Shown here piece after piece: positions 1 to 6,150 of a stretch of DNA of 27,192 bases. Numbering within the stretch: position 1 is the stretch's first letter; every line of letters starts with the position of its first letter. The translations under genes were made by a program, and so were the position numbers. The DNA comes from a virus, in the IMG/VR virus record IMGVR_UViG_3300023174_000554, positions 1 to 27,192 of that record, one strand, 5' to 3'. The notes under the pieces were generated by a model. It saw only the letters and a list, made by a program, of their open reading frames with translations, was not told where the DNA came from and searched no databases.

Positions 1-112
1 GATCTAGGGCAATCATGTATCCAATCTTAAATCCCTCTCTCATGTTTTCTACAATCTTGGAATCTTGAGCAGTTCCAAGTTCTGCTGTGTTGGTTGCTGT
101 TTCTGTTGTCAT
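1..112 (-). CDS. Unrecognised protein, N-terminal part only
   Basis: An open frame starts with ATG at 112 and runs for 37 codons off the left edge of the window. It begins MTTETATNTAELGTAQDSK and continues with an amphipathic stretch, which reads like a real polar N-terminus, but no family is recognisable. It is the first gene after a 228-base gap that holds promoter-like sequences, so it probably heads a new transcription unit rather than belonging to the lysis and accessory operon. There is no clear Shine-Dalgarno sequence just before the ATG. A competing overlapping frame of 60 codons (27-209) begins with TTG and is Lys/Asn-rich, and looks like chance. Confidence 0.55.
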   Translation of the reverse strand, partial: MTTETATNTAELGTAQDSKIVENMREGFKIGYMIALD

Positions 113-140
113 GCTTTAAATATGACAAGTTTCCCAAAGA

Positions 141-146
141 TGTCAA
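141..146 (-). promoter_or_regulatory. TTGACA start-associated motif (gene at 112)
   Basis: The motif lies 28 bases before the ATG, farther than the other nine. Here it could also be a -35 box, with CATATT 16 bases downstream, but that would leave almost no leader. Confidence 0.4.
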
Positions 147-215
147 AGGTTTTTTAATCTTTTTTTTAAGGTGGGTTAGTTTTGAATTAACCTGTTTTTG
201 GGCTTTCAAATGGTC

Positions 216-236
216 AATAGGCGTAAGATGCCTATT
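216..236. promoter_or_regulatory. Inverted repeat, possible operator
   Basis: AATAGGC (216-222) and GCCTATT (230-236) form a perfect 7-bp inverted repeat around a 7-base spacer. Its right arm shares three bases with the promoter's -10 box and the repeat covers the predicted transcription start. That is where a repressor would bind. The short transcript hairpin has no T tract, so a terminator is unlikely. Confidence 0.4.
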
Positions 237-261
237 ATCAACACTTTATGTAAAATGTAAA
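234..261 (-). promoter_or_regulatory. Candidate sigma70-type promoter
   Basis: Reading the minus strand, TTTACA (256-261) is followed after 16 bases by GATAAT (234-239). Each hexamer matches the sigma70 consensus at five of six positions. Transcription would start near 226-228, about 115 bases before the ATG at 112. The position between two gene blocks supports the call. It rests on sequence match only. Confidence 0.5.
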
Positions 262-340
262 TCGTGCGAGGATTGGCTAGGCGTGGCGATGTTTTTCCGG
301 CCTTATGATGACACCATCCCCCAAACTGCAAAAACCAAAA

Positions 341-655
341 TTACTGCTTGCTGTTTGTTTTCTGTTTGCTACACGCTGATTTTTGAGCCAATCGATAGTG
401 GTCAATTGGCATTACCCTGCGGCCGCTGATGTCTGAAATTCTAAATTGTTTTTTTTCCAGAATACCTTTTTCAACCATGTCGATAAGCATAATGGAGCGA
501 CTTCCACCTCGCATATATTTTAAGCCCATCGCCCTTAATACATCTGGGGTTTTCTTCCATCCTTCTGGGACAACATCGGCTTGCATACTTATGTAACTCT
601 GCAAAGCAGACGCCCACTCTCCTTTGATTGGTTTAGACCATTTTCTATCTTTCAT
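341..655 (-). CDS. Small winged-helix-like protein, unrecognised
   Basis: 104 residues starting at an ATG at 655, three bases after the stop of the phosphoesterase gene. Around residues 30-80 there is a helix-turn-helix-like layout: a Trp-containing stretch (EGWKKTPDVLRAMGL), a Gly/Ser-rich turn with MLIDMVEKGILEKKQFR, then a basic strand ending GRRVMPIDHYR. This resembles small phage winged-helix proteins in which the third helix and wing read 'MVxxGxLExKxFRxxxGRRVxPxxHYR'. That is recognition by pattern only. The C-terminus is a Lys/Ser/Gln-rich tail. As the last gene before the promoter gap it could be a regulator binding the inverted repeat at 216-236, but that link is inference. Confidence 0.7.
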   Translation of the reverse strand: MKDRKWSKPIKGEWASALQSYISMQADVVPEGWKKTPDVLRAMGLKYMRGGSRSIMLIDMVEKGILEKKQFRISDISGRRVMPIDHYRLAQKSACSKQKTNSKQ

Positions 656-658
656 AAT

Positions 659-1402
659 TTAATAGGATTTGATTGTGGTTGGGATTGTGAATTTTCCATT
701 TCTTCTTTTTGCTTGAAACACATCATGGCTTTTTTCTCCAAGGTGAATCATTCCAAATGCCCAACCATTTTGCCATCGGAGCCTACGCATCTGCGACCTA
801 TTGTAGTTCGGCCCTAGCTCGGAAAGGCACCCGATGTTCCAAGCCTCTCGAAGGTCATGAGAAACACTTCTAAAATAATCAATAGCATGAGTATGCCCAA
901 ACAAAACATTTCCGTATGCATCAGAATGCTGTTTGGCTCCATGCATGGCGTGCCCATAACCATGAACAAAGGAAAGGCTCCCACAGGTATAAACACCGTG
1001 AATGCTGTCGTAGGGCAACATAGTTCCTCTTGTTTCCTTCATTATCTTTTCCACATTTTCAATCCCGCTGTTGGCATAGTCTCTGCAAATCCCGCTGGAA
1101 GTATTTTTTGCCAAATCCCAAAGTCGCTCGTCGTGATTGCCCCGCAGAAAGATTCTTTCCTCACCAAATTTAAAAAACTCCCTAATAAACTCTTCTCCAC
1201 AATCCCAATCCTCTTGCAAGCTAGAAGCCTGTTCCTCATCACCAGCACCCCTGCGGATCGCCTTGAAATCCCAAAGGTCGCCAATGCAAACGACAAGGTC
1301 TGGTTTAAAATCTTTGCAGAATGCGAGCAAAGCCTTAACACTTTTGGGGCATTGCTCGTTTCCGTGTATATCTCCGCAAGCTACAAATTTAATCGTTTTC
1401 AC
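659..1402 (-). CDS. Calcineurin-like metallophosphoesterase
   Basis: 247 residues with the full set of two-metal phosphoesterase motifs in order: GDIHG near residue 10, GDLWD near 41, GNHDE near 88, and GHTH near 169, preceded by a His in a VHGYGH stretch. These ligands normally hold a binuclear Mn/Fe/Zn site that hydrolyses phosphodiesters or phosphomonoesters. Phage members have been linked to nucleic-acid, nucleotide or protein phosphate hydrolysis, and the substrate cannot be told here. The start is a GTG at 1402 that overlaps the end of the MazG-like gene by 14 bases, so the two are probably translationally coupled. Length is normal for the family and no key residue is missing. Confidence 0.88.
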   Translation of the reverse strand: MKTIKFVACGDIHGNEQCPKSVKALLAFCKDFKPDLVVCIGDLWDFKAIRRGAGDEEQASSLQEDWDCGEEFIREFFKFGEERIFLRGNHDERLWDLAKNTSSGICRDYANSGIENVEKIMKETRGTMLPYDSIHGVYTCGSLSFVHGYGHAMHGAKQHSDAYGNVLFGHTHAIDYFRSVSHDLREAWNIGCLSELGPNYNRSQMRRLRWQNGWAFGMIHLGEKSHDVFQAKRRNGKFTIPTTIKSY

Positions 1403-1754
1403 TTGTTGGGTTTTTGTCTCCTGTAAGAGAAGTGTAAATAAGCTGGCAACACTCTCTTGCCTTGGGATTCGTCAACTCCAAATCTGTCATGCCCTCCTGT
1501 GCCAATGCGCATATAACCTTCATAGATTGCCTCAACGACATCAAATATGTTATCTGGTCGACAGCTTCATTTATGCCTTCTTCGACCATTCTCATTGCTG
1601 GCATTTCCCACAAGTTTGTCTGATATGCCTCTACACCTGCTGTATATTTTCGTTCAAGTGCTTCACAGGTTGCCGCTTGAATTTGAGTTAAATGATGAAG
1701 ATGTTTTTCATTAAAAAACTTTTTAGATGACGACACACTCTTTGTCGATGTCAT
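1389..1754 (-). CDS. MazG/DUF5664-like putative nucleotide pyrophosphohydrolase
   Basis: 121 residues from the ATG at 1754, seven bases beyond the endolysin stop; an in-frame TTG at 1790 would overlap the endolysin and is less likely. The central part reads KYTAGVEAYQTNLWEMPAM, then MVEEGINEAVDQITYL. This resembles the phage family with a 'KYxxGxxxxxxNLWE...EAxDExxDxxxYL' layout, often annotated as dATP/dGTP diphosphohydrolase or DUF5664 and related to all-alpha MazG enzymes. Those enzymes use acidic residues on two helices to bind Mg and cleave NTPs to NMP plus pyrophosphate, and the E and D residues of the second helix are present here. The family call is by pattern and the substrate is unknown. 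Confidence 0.6.
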   Translation of the reverse strand: MTSTKSVSSSKKFFNEKHLHHLTQIQAATCEALERKYTAGVEAYQTNLWEMPAMRMVEEGINEAVDQITYLMSLRQSMKVICALAQEGMTDLELTNPKARECCQLIYTSLTGDKNPTSEND

Positions 1755-1758
1755 CCTT

Positions 1759-2253
1759 TTATCTGCTAGACCACGGACGCTTACTAACAAGAGATTTGCT
1801 TGAGTTTTTCACCTCTTGTTTTTGTGTGGCAACCAACTCCCTCCATCCAGAAATTGTTCCGTCCTCCAAGTGTGGGGTTTCCCACTCGAGATGCCTTAAA
1901 TTATATTTCTCTGCTATTTTTTGGCAGATTGCATAGGTTGCATCATCTTCCCAAGAAACAATGAAATCCCCTGTGGGTGTTCTTGCCAGAGGCACAAAAT
2001 CAATAGCGTGCCCGCCAATGTGCAAAGATTGAGCAGGAATGCCCCTAGCATTTGTGACTTTCGGCCCCGGCTTGGTTCTACCCTGTGCGTAAAGTTCTTC
2101 TTGTTCCTGTGGCGTTCTGATTGAGCAATAAATTAAAACAGGTATTTTTTTATCCAGTAACTCAGAAAACCATTTAGCAACTCTAGCCCCAAAAGTAGCC
2201 TCTAATCGTTCGATATGCCCTCTGGAGCGTTCCGCCGCTTCTTTAAGGGTCAT
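1759..2253 (-). CDS. Endolysin, peptidase M15 (L-Ala-D-Glu / D-Ala-D-Ala type)
   Basis: 164 residues. The M15 layout is clear: an Arg/Glu-rich stretch RTPQEQEELYAQGRT (residues 46-60), the zinc motif SLHIGGHAIDF with His78 and Asp85, and the second motif WETPHLE with Glu125 and His128. In this family His, Asp and His bind zinc and the Glu is the catalytic base, and the enzyme cuts the peptide stem of peptidoglycan. There is no signal peptide, so a holin is expected to release it. The ATG at 2253 overlaps the lipoprotein stop (ATGA), and the whole lysis block is coupled in this way. The C-terminal 20 residues are basic and Ser-rich, which may help cell-wall or membrane contact. Confidence 0.85.
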   Translation of the reverse strand: MTLKEAAERSRGHIERLEATFGARVAKWFSELLDKKIPVLIYCSIRTPQEQEELYAQGRTKPGPKVTNARGIPAQSLHIGGHAIDFVPLARTPTGDFIVSWEDDATYAICQKIAEKYNLRHLEWETPHLEDGTISGWRELVATQKQEVKNSSKSLVSKRPWSSR

Positions 2254-2498
2254 TCTGCTTCAGACCTCGACTTGTATCGTTCTGCCTCTTCCATTGCTCT
2301 AGAAAGCGCTTTGAGCGTTTGCCCATACAACTGCCTGTATTCTTCTTTAGTGGCATGGGTTCTGTCGAGTTTGTCCCATCGCATGATGAAGTCCGAGATT
2401 GAGTCTTGGTTCGGCGTTTGCCCAATGTCGTAGGGTTGAGTTGTTACGCAACCAGCAAGAACGCTAGCGACGATGAATCCAAGAATCAACCTCTGCAT
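2250..2498 (-). CDS. Lipoprotein, putative outer-membrane spanin subunit
   Basis: 82 residues from the ATG at 2498. A basic N-terminus (MQR), a hydrophobic core and a lipobox LAGC with Cys17 predict a secreted lipoprotein. The mature part is short and polar, with a Gln/Pro/Asn-rich start and then an Arg/Lys/Glu-rich helix. The start lies inside the preceding small membrane-protein gene in another frame (35 bases shared). This recalls the Rz/Rz1 arrangement, in which the Rz1 lipoprotein gene overlaps Rz next to the endolysin. The frame stays open upstream to 2609, but only this start places the lipobox at a signal-peptide distance. Lipoprotein is confident; spanin function is inference. Confidence 0.7.
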   Translation of the reverse strand: MQRLILGFIVASVLAGCVTTQPYDIGQTPNQDSISDFIMRWDKLDRTHATKEEYRQLYGQTLKALSRAMEEAERYKSRSEAE

Positions 2499-2625
2499 CA
2501 CGAAGAGAACGCCTATATGCGATTTGTTCATCATCCCTTTCTCTACGGGTTTTTGCTCTATTAGCAATCCACCACCCGCCAATGCCAACCAATCCTGCAA
2601 TGATTGCAAGAATGGAAGTTATCAT
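2464..2625 (-). CDS. Small membrane protein of the lysis cassette
   Basis: 53 residues from an ATG at 2625 that overlaps the stop codon of the upstream gene (TAATG). Residues 3-21 form one hydrophobic helix (MITSILAIIAGLVGIGGWW), followed by a strongly charged tail rich in Arg, Asp and Glu. Gene position, one membrane helix and overlap with a downstream lipoprotein gene suggest an inner-membrane spanin subunit. However, it is much shorter than Rz, and the basic residues right after the helix would by the positive-inside rule favour a cytoplasmic tail. It could instead be a holin or antiholin. The frame and a clean stop are seen; the role is not settled. Confidence 0.6.
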   Translation of the reverse strand: MITSILAIIAGLVGIGGWWIANRAKTRRERDDEQIAYRRSLRDAEVDSWIHRR

Positions 2626-2786
2626 TAGTCAATATGCAATCCGAGGGTTTTTAGAACTGAAACAATCTTTTCAAGAACGCTGTCATCAGCTGGCGTTGGG
2701 GTCAGTTTCACAACGATGCGAGCGAGGACAACGACTGCTCCAACCACCGCCATAATGTTTGCAAAGTTTTCGGTAAGCCAGTTCAT
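2625..2786 (-). CDS. Small hydrophobic protein, putative holin
   Basis: 53 residues from the ATG at 2786, with a GGGCAAGG ribosome-binding region just upstream. After MNWLTENFAN comes a hydrophobic helix (IMAVVGAVVVLARIVV, residues 11-26), then a Pro/Asp-rich turn and a C-terminal amphipathic helix. Small one-helix proteins of this kind, starting with an NWL-type amphipathic segment, are common immediately before phage lysis genes. First in a coupled set with a membrane protein, a lipoprotein and an M15 endolysin, it is the best holin candidate in the window. Holins share little sequence, so the call rests on size, topology and position. Confidence 0.65.
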   Translation of the reverse strand: MNWLTENFANIMAVVGAVVVLARIVVKLTPTPADDSVLEKIVSVLKTLGLHID

Positions 2787-2796
2787 AGCCTTGCCC

Positions 2797-3471
2797 TTAT
2801 GTCAAGGTTTCACCAGTAGAGGTGTTGTAGGTTCCACCATAAGACCAATATTCAGTGCAAGTATAATGAAATAAAACATTTCCTTCAACATTTGAGTATT
2901 CCTCTGGAATTCTGTCCCAATAATACAAATTACTATCTAGATCATATCCATCAAAACTCATCCTCAAGGTTCCAACTTTTTCGGTAATTGCTTGCCCTCC
3001 ATTTTGAATTTTCCCACCCGTATCCAATTCAAAATATGGGTTAACTTTTGTTTGATTTAGGTACCCAGCAGAAAAGAATAAATATACATTAAAAAAACAG
3101 GAAAAGGTTCCATTATCTAATGTAATGAAGATATTTTGCGACGACATGTCTCTTATATAATCACCCAAGCACAATAAATTTTCTTCTGAACTTGGTGTAA
3201 TTCGATCGGTTGAAAAATAGGATGGTAAATAATCAGCTACAATTTCTCCGCCGCCAGAATAACTTGCCACTAAATCAGGCTGACCACCCGGCGAATTATA
3301 CAATCTATAACCACCAGAAGCATCAACCCTCCATTTCCTAGTTTTCCAATACAGAGACATTCCTTGCACAATCGTGCAATCTAAACCAAAACTTGTAGGG
3401 TCTGTTGCTGTCCCGTATGTAATACAGCTTGGAAACCATCCACTCCCTTGTGCAGATAAAACTTTACCCAT
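2797..3471 (-). CDS. Unrecognised structural protein, probably tail tip or fibre
   Basis: 224 residues, rich in Tyr, Gly, Ser and Asn and poor in Lys, typical of beta-rich virion surface proteins. It has seven cysteines, unusual for a phage fibre (in contexts such as FPSCITYG, GLDCTIV, NLLCLGDY, FSCFF and HYTCTEYW). No fold is recognised. It lies between the long fibre-like gene and the lysis cassette, the usual place for a receptor-binding or tip protein. The start is the ATG at 3471, with AAAGG 10-14 bases upstream in a small hairpin and the GAAATCCT motif immediately before it. Function is inferred from place and composition only. Confidence 0.65.
   Translation of the reverse strand: MGKVLSAQGSGWFPSCITYGTATDPTSFGLDCTIVQGMSLYWKTRKWRVDASGGYRLYNSPGGQPDLVASYSGGGEIVADYLPSYFSTDRITPSSEENLLCLGDYIRDMSSQNIFITLDNGTFSCFFNVYLFFSAGYLNQTKVNPYFELDTGGKIQNGGQAITEKVGTLRMSFDGYDLDSNLYYWDRIPEEYSNVEGNVLFHYTCTEYWSYGGTYNTSTGETLT
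2800..2805 (-). promoter_or_regulatory. TTGACA start-associated motif (holin-like gene)
   Basis: It lies 13 bases before the ATG at 2786 and includes the last codons of the upstream gene (Leu-Thr-stop). A GGGCAAGG SD region follows. Confidence 0.5.
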
Positions 3472-3479
3472 AGGATTTC
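3472..3479 (-). promoter_or_regulatory. GAAATCCT motif abutting the start at 3471
   Basis: The motif ends directly at the ATG. The nearest purine-rich SD candidate (AAAGG) lies upstream of it, inside a GAAA-loop hairpin. Confidence 0.4.
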
Positions 3480-3507
3480 AGCCTTTCGGCTCTCGGCTTA
3501 ATAGCCG
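3480..3507 (-). other. Two tandem small hairpins at a gene junction
   Basis: CGGCT-ATTA-AGCCG (3494-3507) includes the stop codon of the fibre-like gene. AGCC-GAAA-GGCT (3480-3491) carries a stable GNRA-type loop and contains the likely SD of the next gene. No T tract follows, so termination is unlikely. Control of ribosome access or RNA stability is possible. Confidence 0.4.
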
Positions 3508-5189
3508 ATGACGGAGATTCGGTAAGTGGCCGTGTTCACATCCCTAGAAACGCTATCAGCATTTACGCAAGACAAGCAAACAACATTTGAAGCATAGACA
3601 ACCCCTTGAATAATTGCACCTGCTGAAATTGCAGAAGGTAAGCCAACCAAAACTATGTCGTTCACAGCCGCACCAGTAACAACTACATCCCTATAATGCT
3701 GATCGTTGCCAGCTAGCGTTCCAAATGAAACAGATGTTAGCGTAGTAATGGTTCTTGGAGATTGTGGAAACACTCCGTAGGTTGTCCCATTTGCTATCAA
3801 TCCTACATTGATTAGGCCAGAAACAACATTGATGTTTGCGGGTTGTGTGATTGGGGTGGAGCCAAAGAAGGCAATCTTTGAGGCCGTGCTAACCCCAATC
3901 TTTGTTCCAGTTGTTGTGCCTACTCCCAAATTATATCCATCAGAAATTGTGATGGCAGTTCCAGATAAATCTAGAATTGTGGAGCCAGTTCCAATGGAGT
4001 TGTTCTGCCAATCTAGGAAAGCCGTTCCATAACTATTGTATAGCTTGCGGTTGGTTGCATCGACATTTGAGGTTAAGTCCTCGACAAAGAGTGCGTTGGC
4101 TTCTGCCTTGGTATAATACGATGCTTGGTCTGCGGGGACTACTGCCCCGGTTGTAATAAGATCACGGCGAACGCTAATAGACCCTTGATAAATTGTCTTG
4201 GGCGTTCCGCTCTGGGTAAGCTCGATCTCGATTGTGGGCGTGATGGTATCGGTTCCAGCTTCGGCAAATAGTTCGTCTAGTTCAGCCGTTGCCATTGTAA
4301 CCGATGTTCCTAGGTAAGAACCATAAACAACCCCAGAGGTGTCCAAAGTGAGTGCAGTAGTGACGGCTTGTAATCCCAATGAACGAACAAAGGAAATTGA
4401 ATAATCTCCGTCATTGTTTCCAGAGTCCACGGAAACATTATTTGCACCGATGCCAGTAACCGATGTGAGTGCTTCGGCAAAGCTGGCGGCACTTGCTCCA
4501 ATGGCGATAGCGGTTGTCGTGTTGGTTCCAAATGCAAGAACAACCGAACCACCCTCGGCATCTGGGCCGATAGCAAGGTTATAGATTTCATTGCGAGTTG
4601 TGGAGCCAACTTGTGTTCTAGTAAGAGCAACCACACCAGAAACCGATGATGCCGTGAAGGTATCAGAATAGACGGCTGGGTTACGGCGAAGTTTTATGAC
4701 TTGTTGGGCGGATATGCCGGAGGCAGGGAATCTTCGAGTATTAACAATAACCGAGCTAGTCGGGAACATCGTGAAGCTAGAACCACCAAACGACATTGCG
4801 GTATTTGCCGTGGCCGATGTGATTAAATAGGAATAAGGCTCGCTCGAATAGGAGGCAACAGAAGCATTGGTAGCGATTGCGGAAATTGCGGCATAAACTT
4901 GGCTTGTCGTTGCGTTGAATGAAATGGCGTTGGATGTGACGGAGTTTAGAACGAGCTTAAATTGACCATCACTAGGGCCGTCATCAATCCCGCCGATGCC
5001 GAGCTTTAGTGAAGCCCCTGTTGTGTCCAAATCACGGAGGAAATTGTTGGTGTCACGCTCTTGGAGGCGAACACGAAGATTATAGGTGTCGTTACGGGTA
5101 AAGGTAGGGAGAACGCCATTCTTGACCGAGCCAGCCGCCACAAGCGTCCCATTGGTCACATCAATAAAGAAGTCGATATTTTGTGCCAT
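3498..5189 (-). CDS. Fibre-like tail protein
   Basis: 563 residues, very rich in Ser, Thr, Ala, Val and Gly, with short hydrophobic alternations that suggest stacked beta-strands. The N-terminal 130 residues look like a separate beta domain (NDTYNLRVRLQERDT, then a GIGGIDDGPSDGQFKL stretch). Near residue 360 the sequence YYTKAEANALF matches the short trimerisation-type segment often found in phage tail fibres. The C-terminal 100 residues read as another small beta domain with a CLSC pair. It starts at the ATG at 5189, with AAGGGG 11 bases upstream. A role as side or central tail fibre is well supported by composition and position between distal tail genes and lysis. The receptor is unknown. 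Confidence 0.75.
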   Translation of the reverse strand: MAQNIDFFIDVTNGTLVAAGSVKNGVLPTFTRNDTYNLRVRLQERDTNNFLRDLDTTGASLKLGIGGIDDGPSDGQFKLVLNSVTSNAISFNATTSQVYAAISAIATNASVASYSSEPYSYLITSATANTAMSFGGSSFTMFPTSSVIVNTRRFPASGISAQQVIKLRRNPAVYSDTFTASSVSGVVALTRTQVGSTTRNEIYNLAIGPDAEGGSVVLAFGTNTTTAIAIGASAASFAEALTSVTGIGANNVSVDSGNNDGDYSISFVRSLGLQAVTTALTLDTSGVVYGSYLGTSVTMATAELDELFAEAGTDTITPTIEIELTQSGTPKTIYQGSISVRRDLITTGAVVPADQASYYTKAEANALFVEDLTSNVDATNRKLYNSYGTAFLDWQNNSIGTGSTILDLSGTAITISDGYNLGVGTTTGTKIGVSTASKIAFFGSTPITQPANINVVSGLINVGLIANGTTYGVFPQSPRTITTLTSVSFGTLAGNDQHYRDVVVTGAAVNDIVLVGLPSAISAGAIIQGVVYASNVVCLSCVNADSVSRDVNTATYRISVIGY

Positions 5190-5204
5190 TTTAACTGCCC
5201 CTTA

Positions 5205-5210
5205 TGTCAA
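5205..5210 (-). promoter_or_regulatory. TTGACA start-associated motif (gene at 5189)
   Basis: It lies 15 bases before the ATG and directly before TAAGGGG, the SD. The site at 2800-2805 has the same TTGACATAAGGG core. Confidence 0.5.
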
Positions 5211-5212
5211 TG

Positions 5213-5476
5213 CTAGGCCGTAGATGGTCCGTAAACTTGAATTGTTGCAGGTGTTCCATTGGAGCAAACATTAAGGTCGATGGTTTTAAATCCACCAGCA
5301 CCACCCAAAGCCCCCAAAGATACAGCAACCTGTATTCCATCCTCTTTTTCTGTAAGAGTGATTCCATCACCAGCAATCGGCTTTGTGCATTCAATGCGCC
5401 TAATAAGGCTATTAAAAAATCCAAGTGCAAGACGAGAGCTTCCCTTTAGCTCAATAAGACGAGGTTCTTTTGTCAT
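5213..5476 (-). CDS. Unrecognised small tail-region protein
   Basis: 87 residues beginning MTKEPRLIELKGSSR. It has a helical first half ending in RRIECTKPI, a Gly-rich turn, a short beta segment (GDGITLTEKEDGIQVAV), a Gly/Ala run and a beta-like C-terminus. The ATG at 5476 overlaps the stop of the upstream tail gene (ATGA), so the two are probably made together. The segment 'GDGITLTEKEDGIQ' resembles short repeats at the shafts of phage fibres, so it may be a fibre adaptor or tip component. No family is recognised. Confidence 0.6.
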   Translation of the reverse strand: MTKEPRLIELKGSSRLALGFFNSLIRRIECTKPIAGDGITLTEKEDGIQVAVSLGALGGAGGFKTIDLNVCSNGTPATIQVYGPSTA

Positions 5477-6150
5477 GTTTGTGTTGCGTAGGCAAATGCA
5501 CCGATTCCAAATTGTTTTTCTTTGAATACTGCTTTAGCTACCAAGAATTGACCCCTTCTTGTAGAGTCCAAGTTGTCCATACAATATCCATAATAAGTAA
5601 TGTTTCCATCTTTGTTTGATTGCACGACTCCAAGTGGTCTTGGCTGGCTTGGTAGTGTAAGCCCATTTAATTGCGATGGCATTGTAAGAAATCTTCCCAA
5701 ACCAACATTTGTAAATTGCTGATTTGTTGGAACACCTTTTACCAATTGCCCATTTGCAAACTCGCTCTCCACTAAATCTGTTATAAACTCAATTTCAATG
5801 GTTAATGGTGGGCCGTAGATGCCAGCACCAGTTGTGGGAATCATTCTAACTACTGGTTTGGGCAACCCGGTGGAAGCAGTAAGCCCAACATAAACAACGG
5901 ACATAGAACTTAATCCACCATCTTCTTCACCAAAGCTAATGGTTTCCACGGCCATCCTAGCATATTTAGAACTAGAGGATGAGAACGAGGCATGGGTTGT
6001 ATCTTTTGCCGGAGCAAGAGTAAGCCGATCTTCTGTTCTAATTTTGTAATTCTCTGTTATGGTTTCAAGTCCGTTAATGTCTCTCTGATAGTCTTGCCGT
6101 TGCAAAACTTTCCCGCCAGAGATAGGAGAACCAACTATTACTGCACTCAT
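5473..6150 (-). CDS. Unrecognised distal-tail protein
   Basis: 225 residues, of mixed beta character, with a Ser run near residue 57 (HASFSSSSSKYARMAVE). It follows the tape-measure gene, where siphoviruses usually encode the distal tail protein, then hub and fibres. The length fits a Dit-like protein, but no Dit signature is visible and this is position-based. The start is ATG 6150, which overlaps the tape-measure stop, and GGAGG lies 7 bases upstream, the strongest ribosome-binding site seen in the tail block. Confidence 0.6.
   Translation of the reverse strand: MSAVIVGSPISGGKVLQRQDYQRDINGLETITENYKIRTEDRLTLAPAKDTTHASFSSSSSKYARMAVETISFGEEDGGLSSMSVVYVGLTASTGLPKPVVRMIPTTGAGIYGPPLTIEIEFITDLVESEFANGQLVKGVPTNQQFTNVGLGRFLTMPSQLNGLTLPSQPRPLGVVQSNKDGNITYYGYCMDNLDSTRRGQFLVAKAVFKEKQFGIGAFAYATQT

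Larger units (their letters stand above)
113..340. other. Intergenic gap with promoter and operator-like sequence
   Basis: This 228-base stretch is the largest one without a gene in the window. On the minus strand it contains a good sigma70-type promoter (234-261), a 7-bp inverted repeat overlapping its -10 box (216-236), and a TTGACA motif (141-146) before the next gene. It is rich in A/T runs near 150-170. No open frame here looks like protein, and no strong terminator hairpin follows the gene that ends at 341. Confidence 0.6.

Noticed and set aside
173-191. Inverted repeat GGTTA...TAACC as a terminator
   Set aside because: The stem is only five A/T-rich pairs, and on the minus strand it is followed by A, not T, runs.
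27-209. 60-codon frame on the minus strand at the left edge
   Set aside because: It begins with TTG, is Lys/Asn-rich, lies over the promoter gap and conflicts with the better frame that starts at ATG 112.
857-1426. Open frame of 189 codons on the plus strand
   Set aside because: It is the antisense of the phosphoesterase, whose metal motifs are complete on the minus strand.
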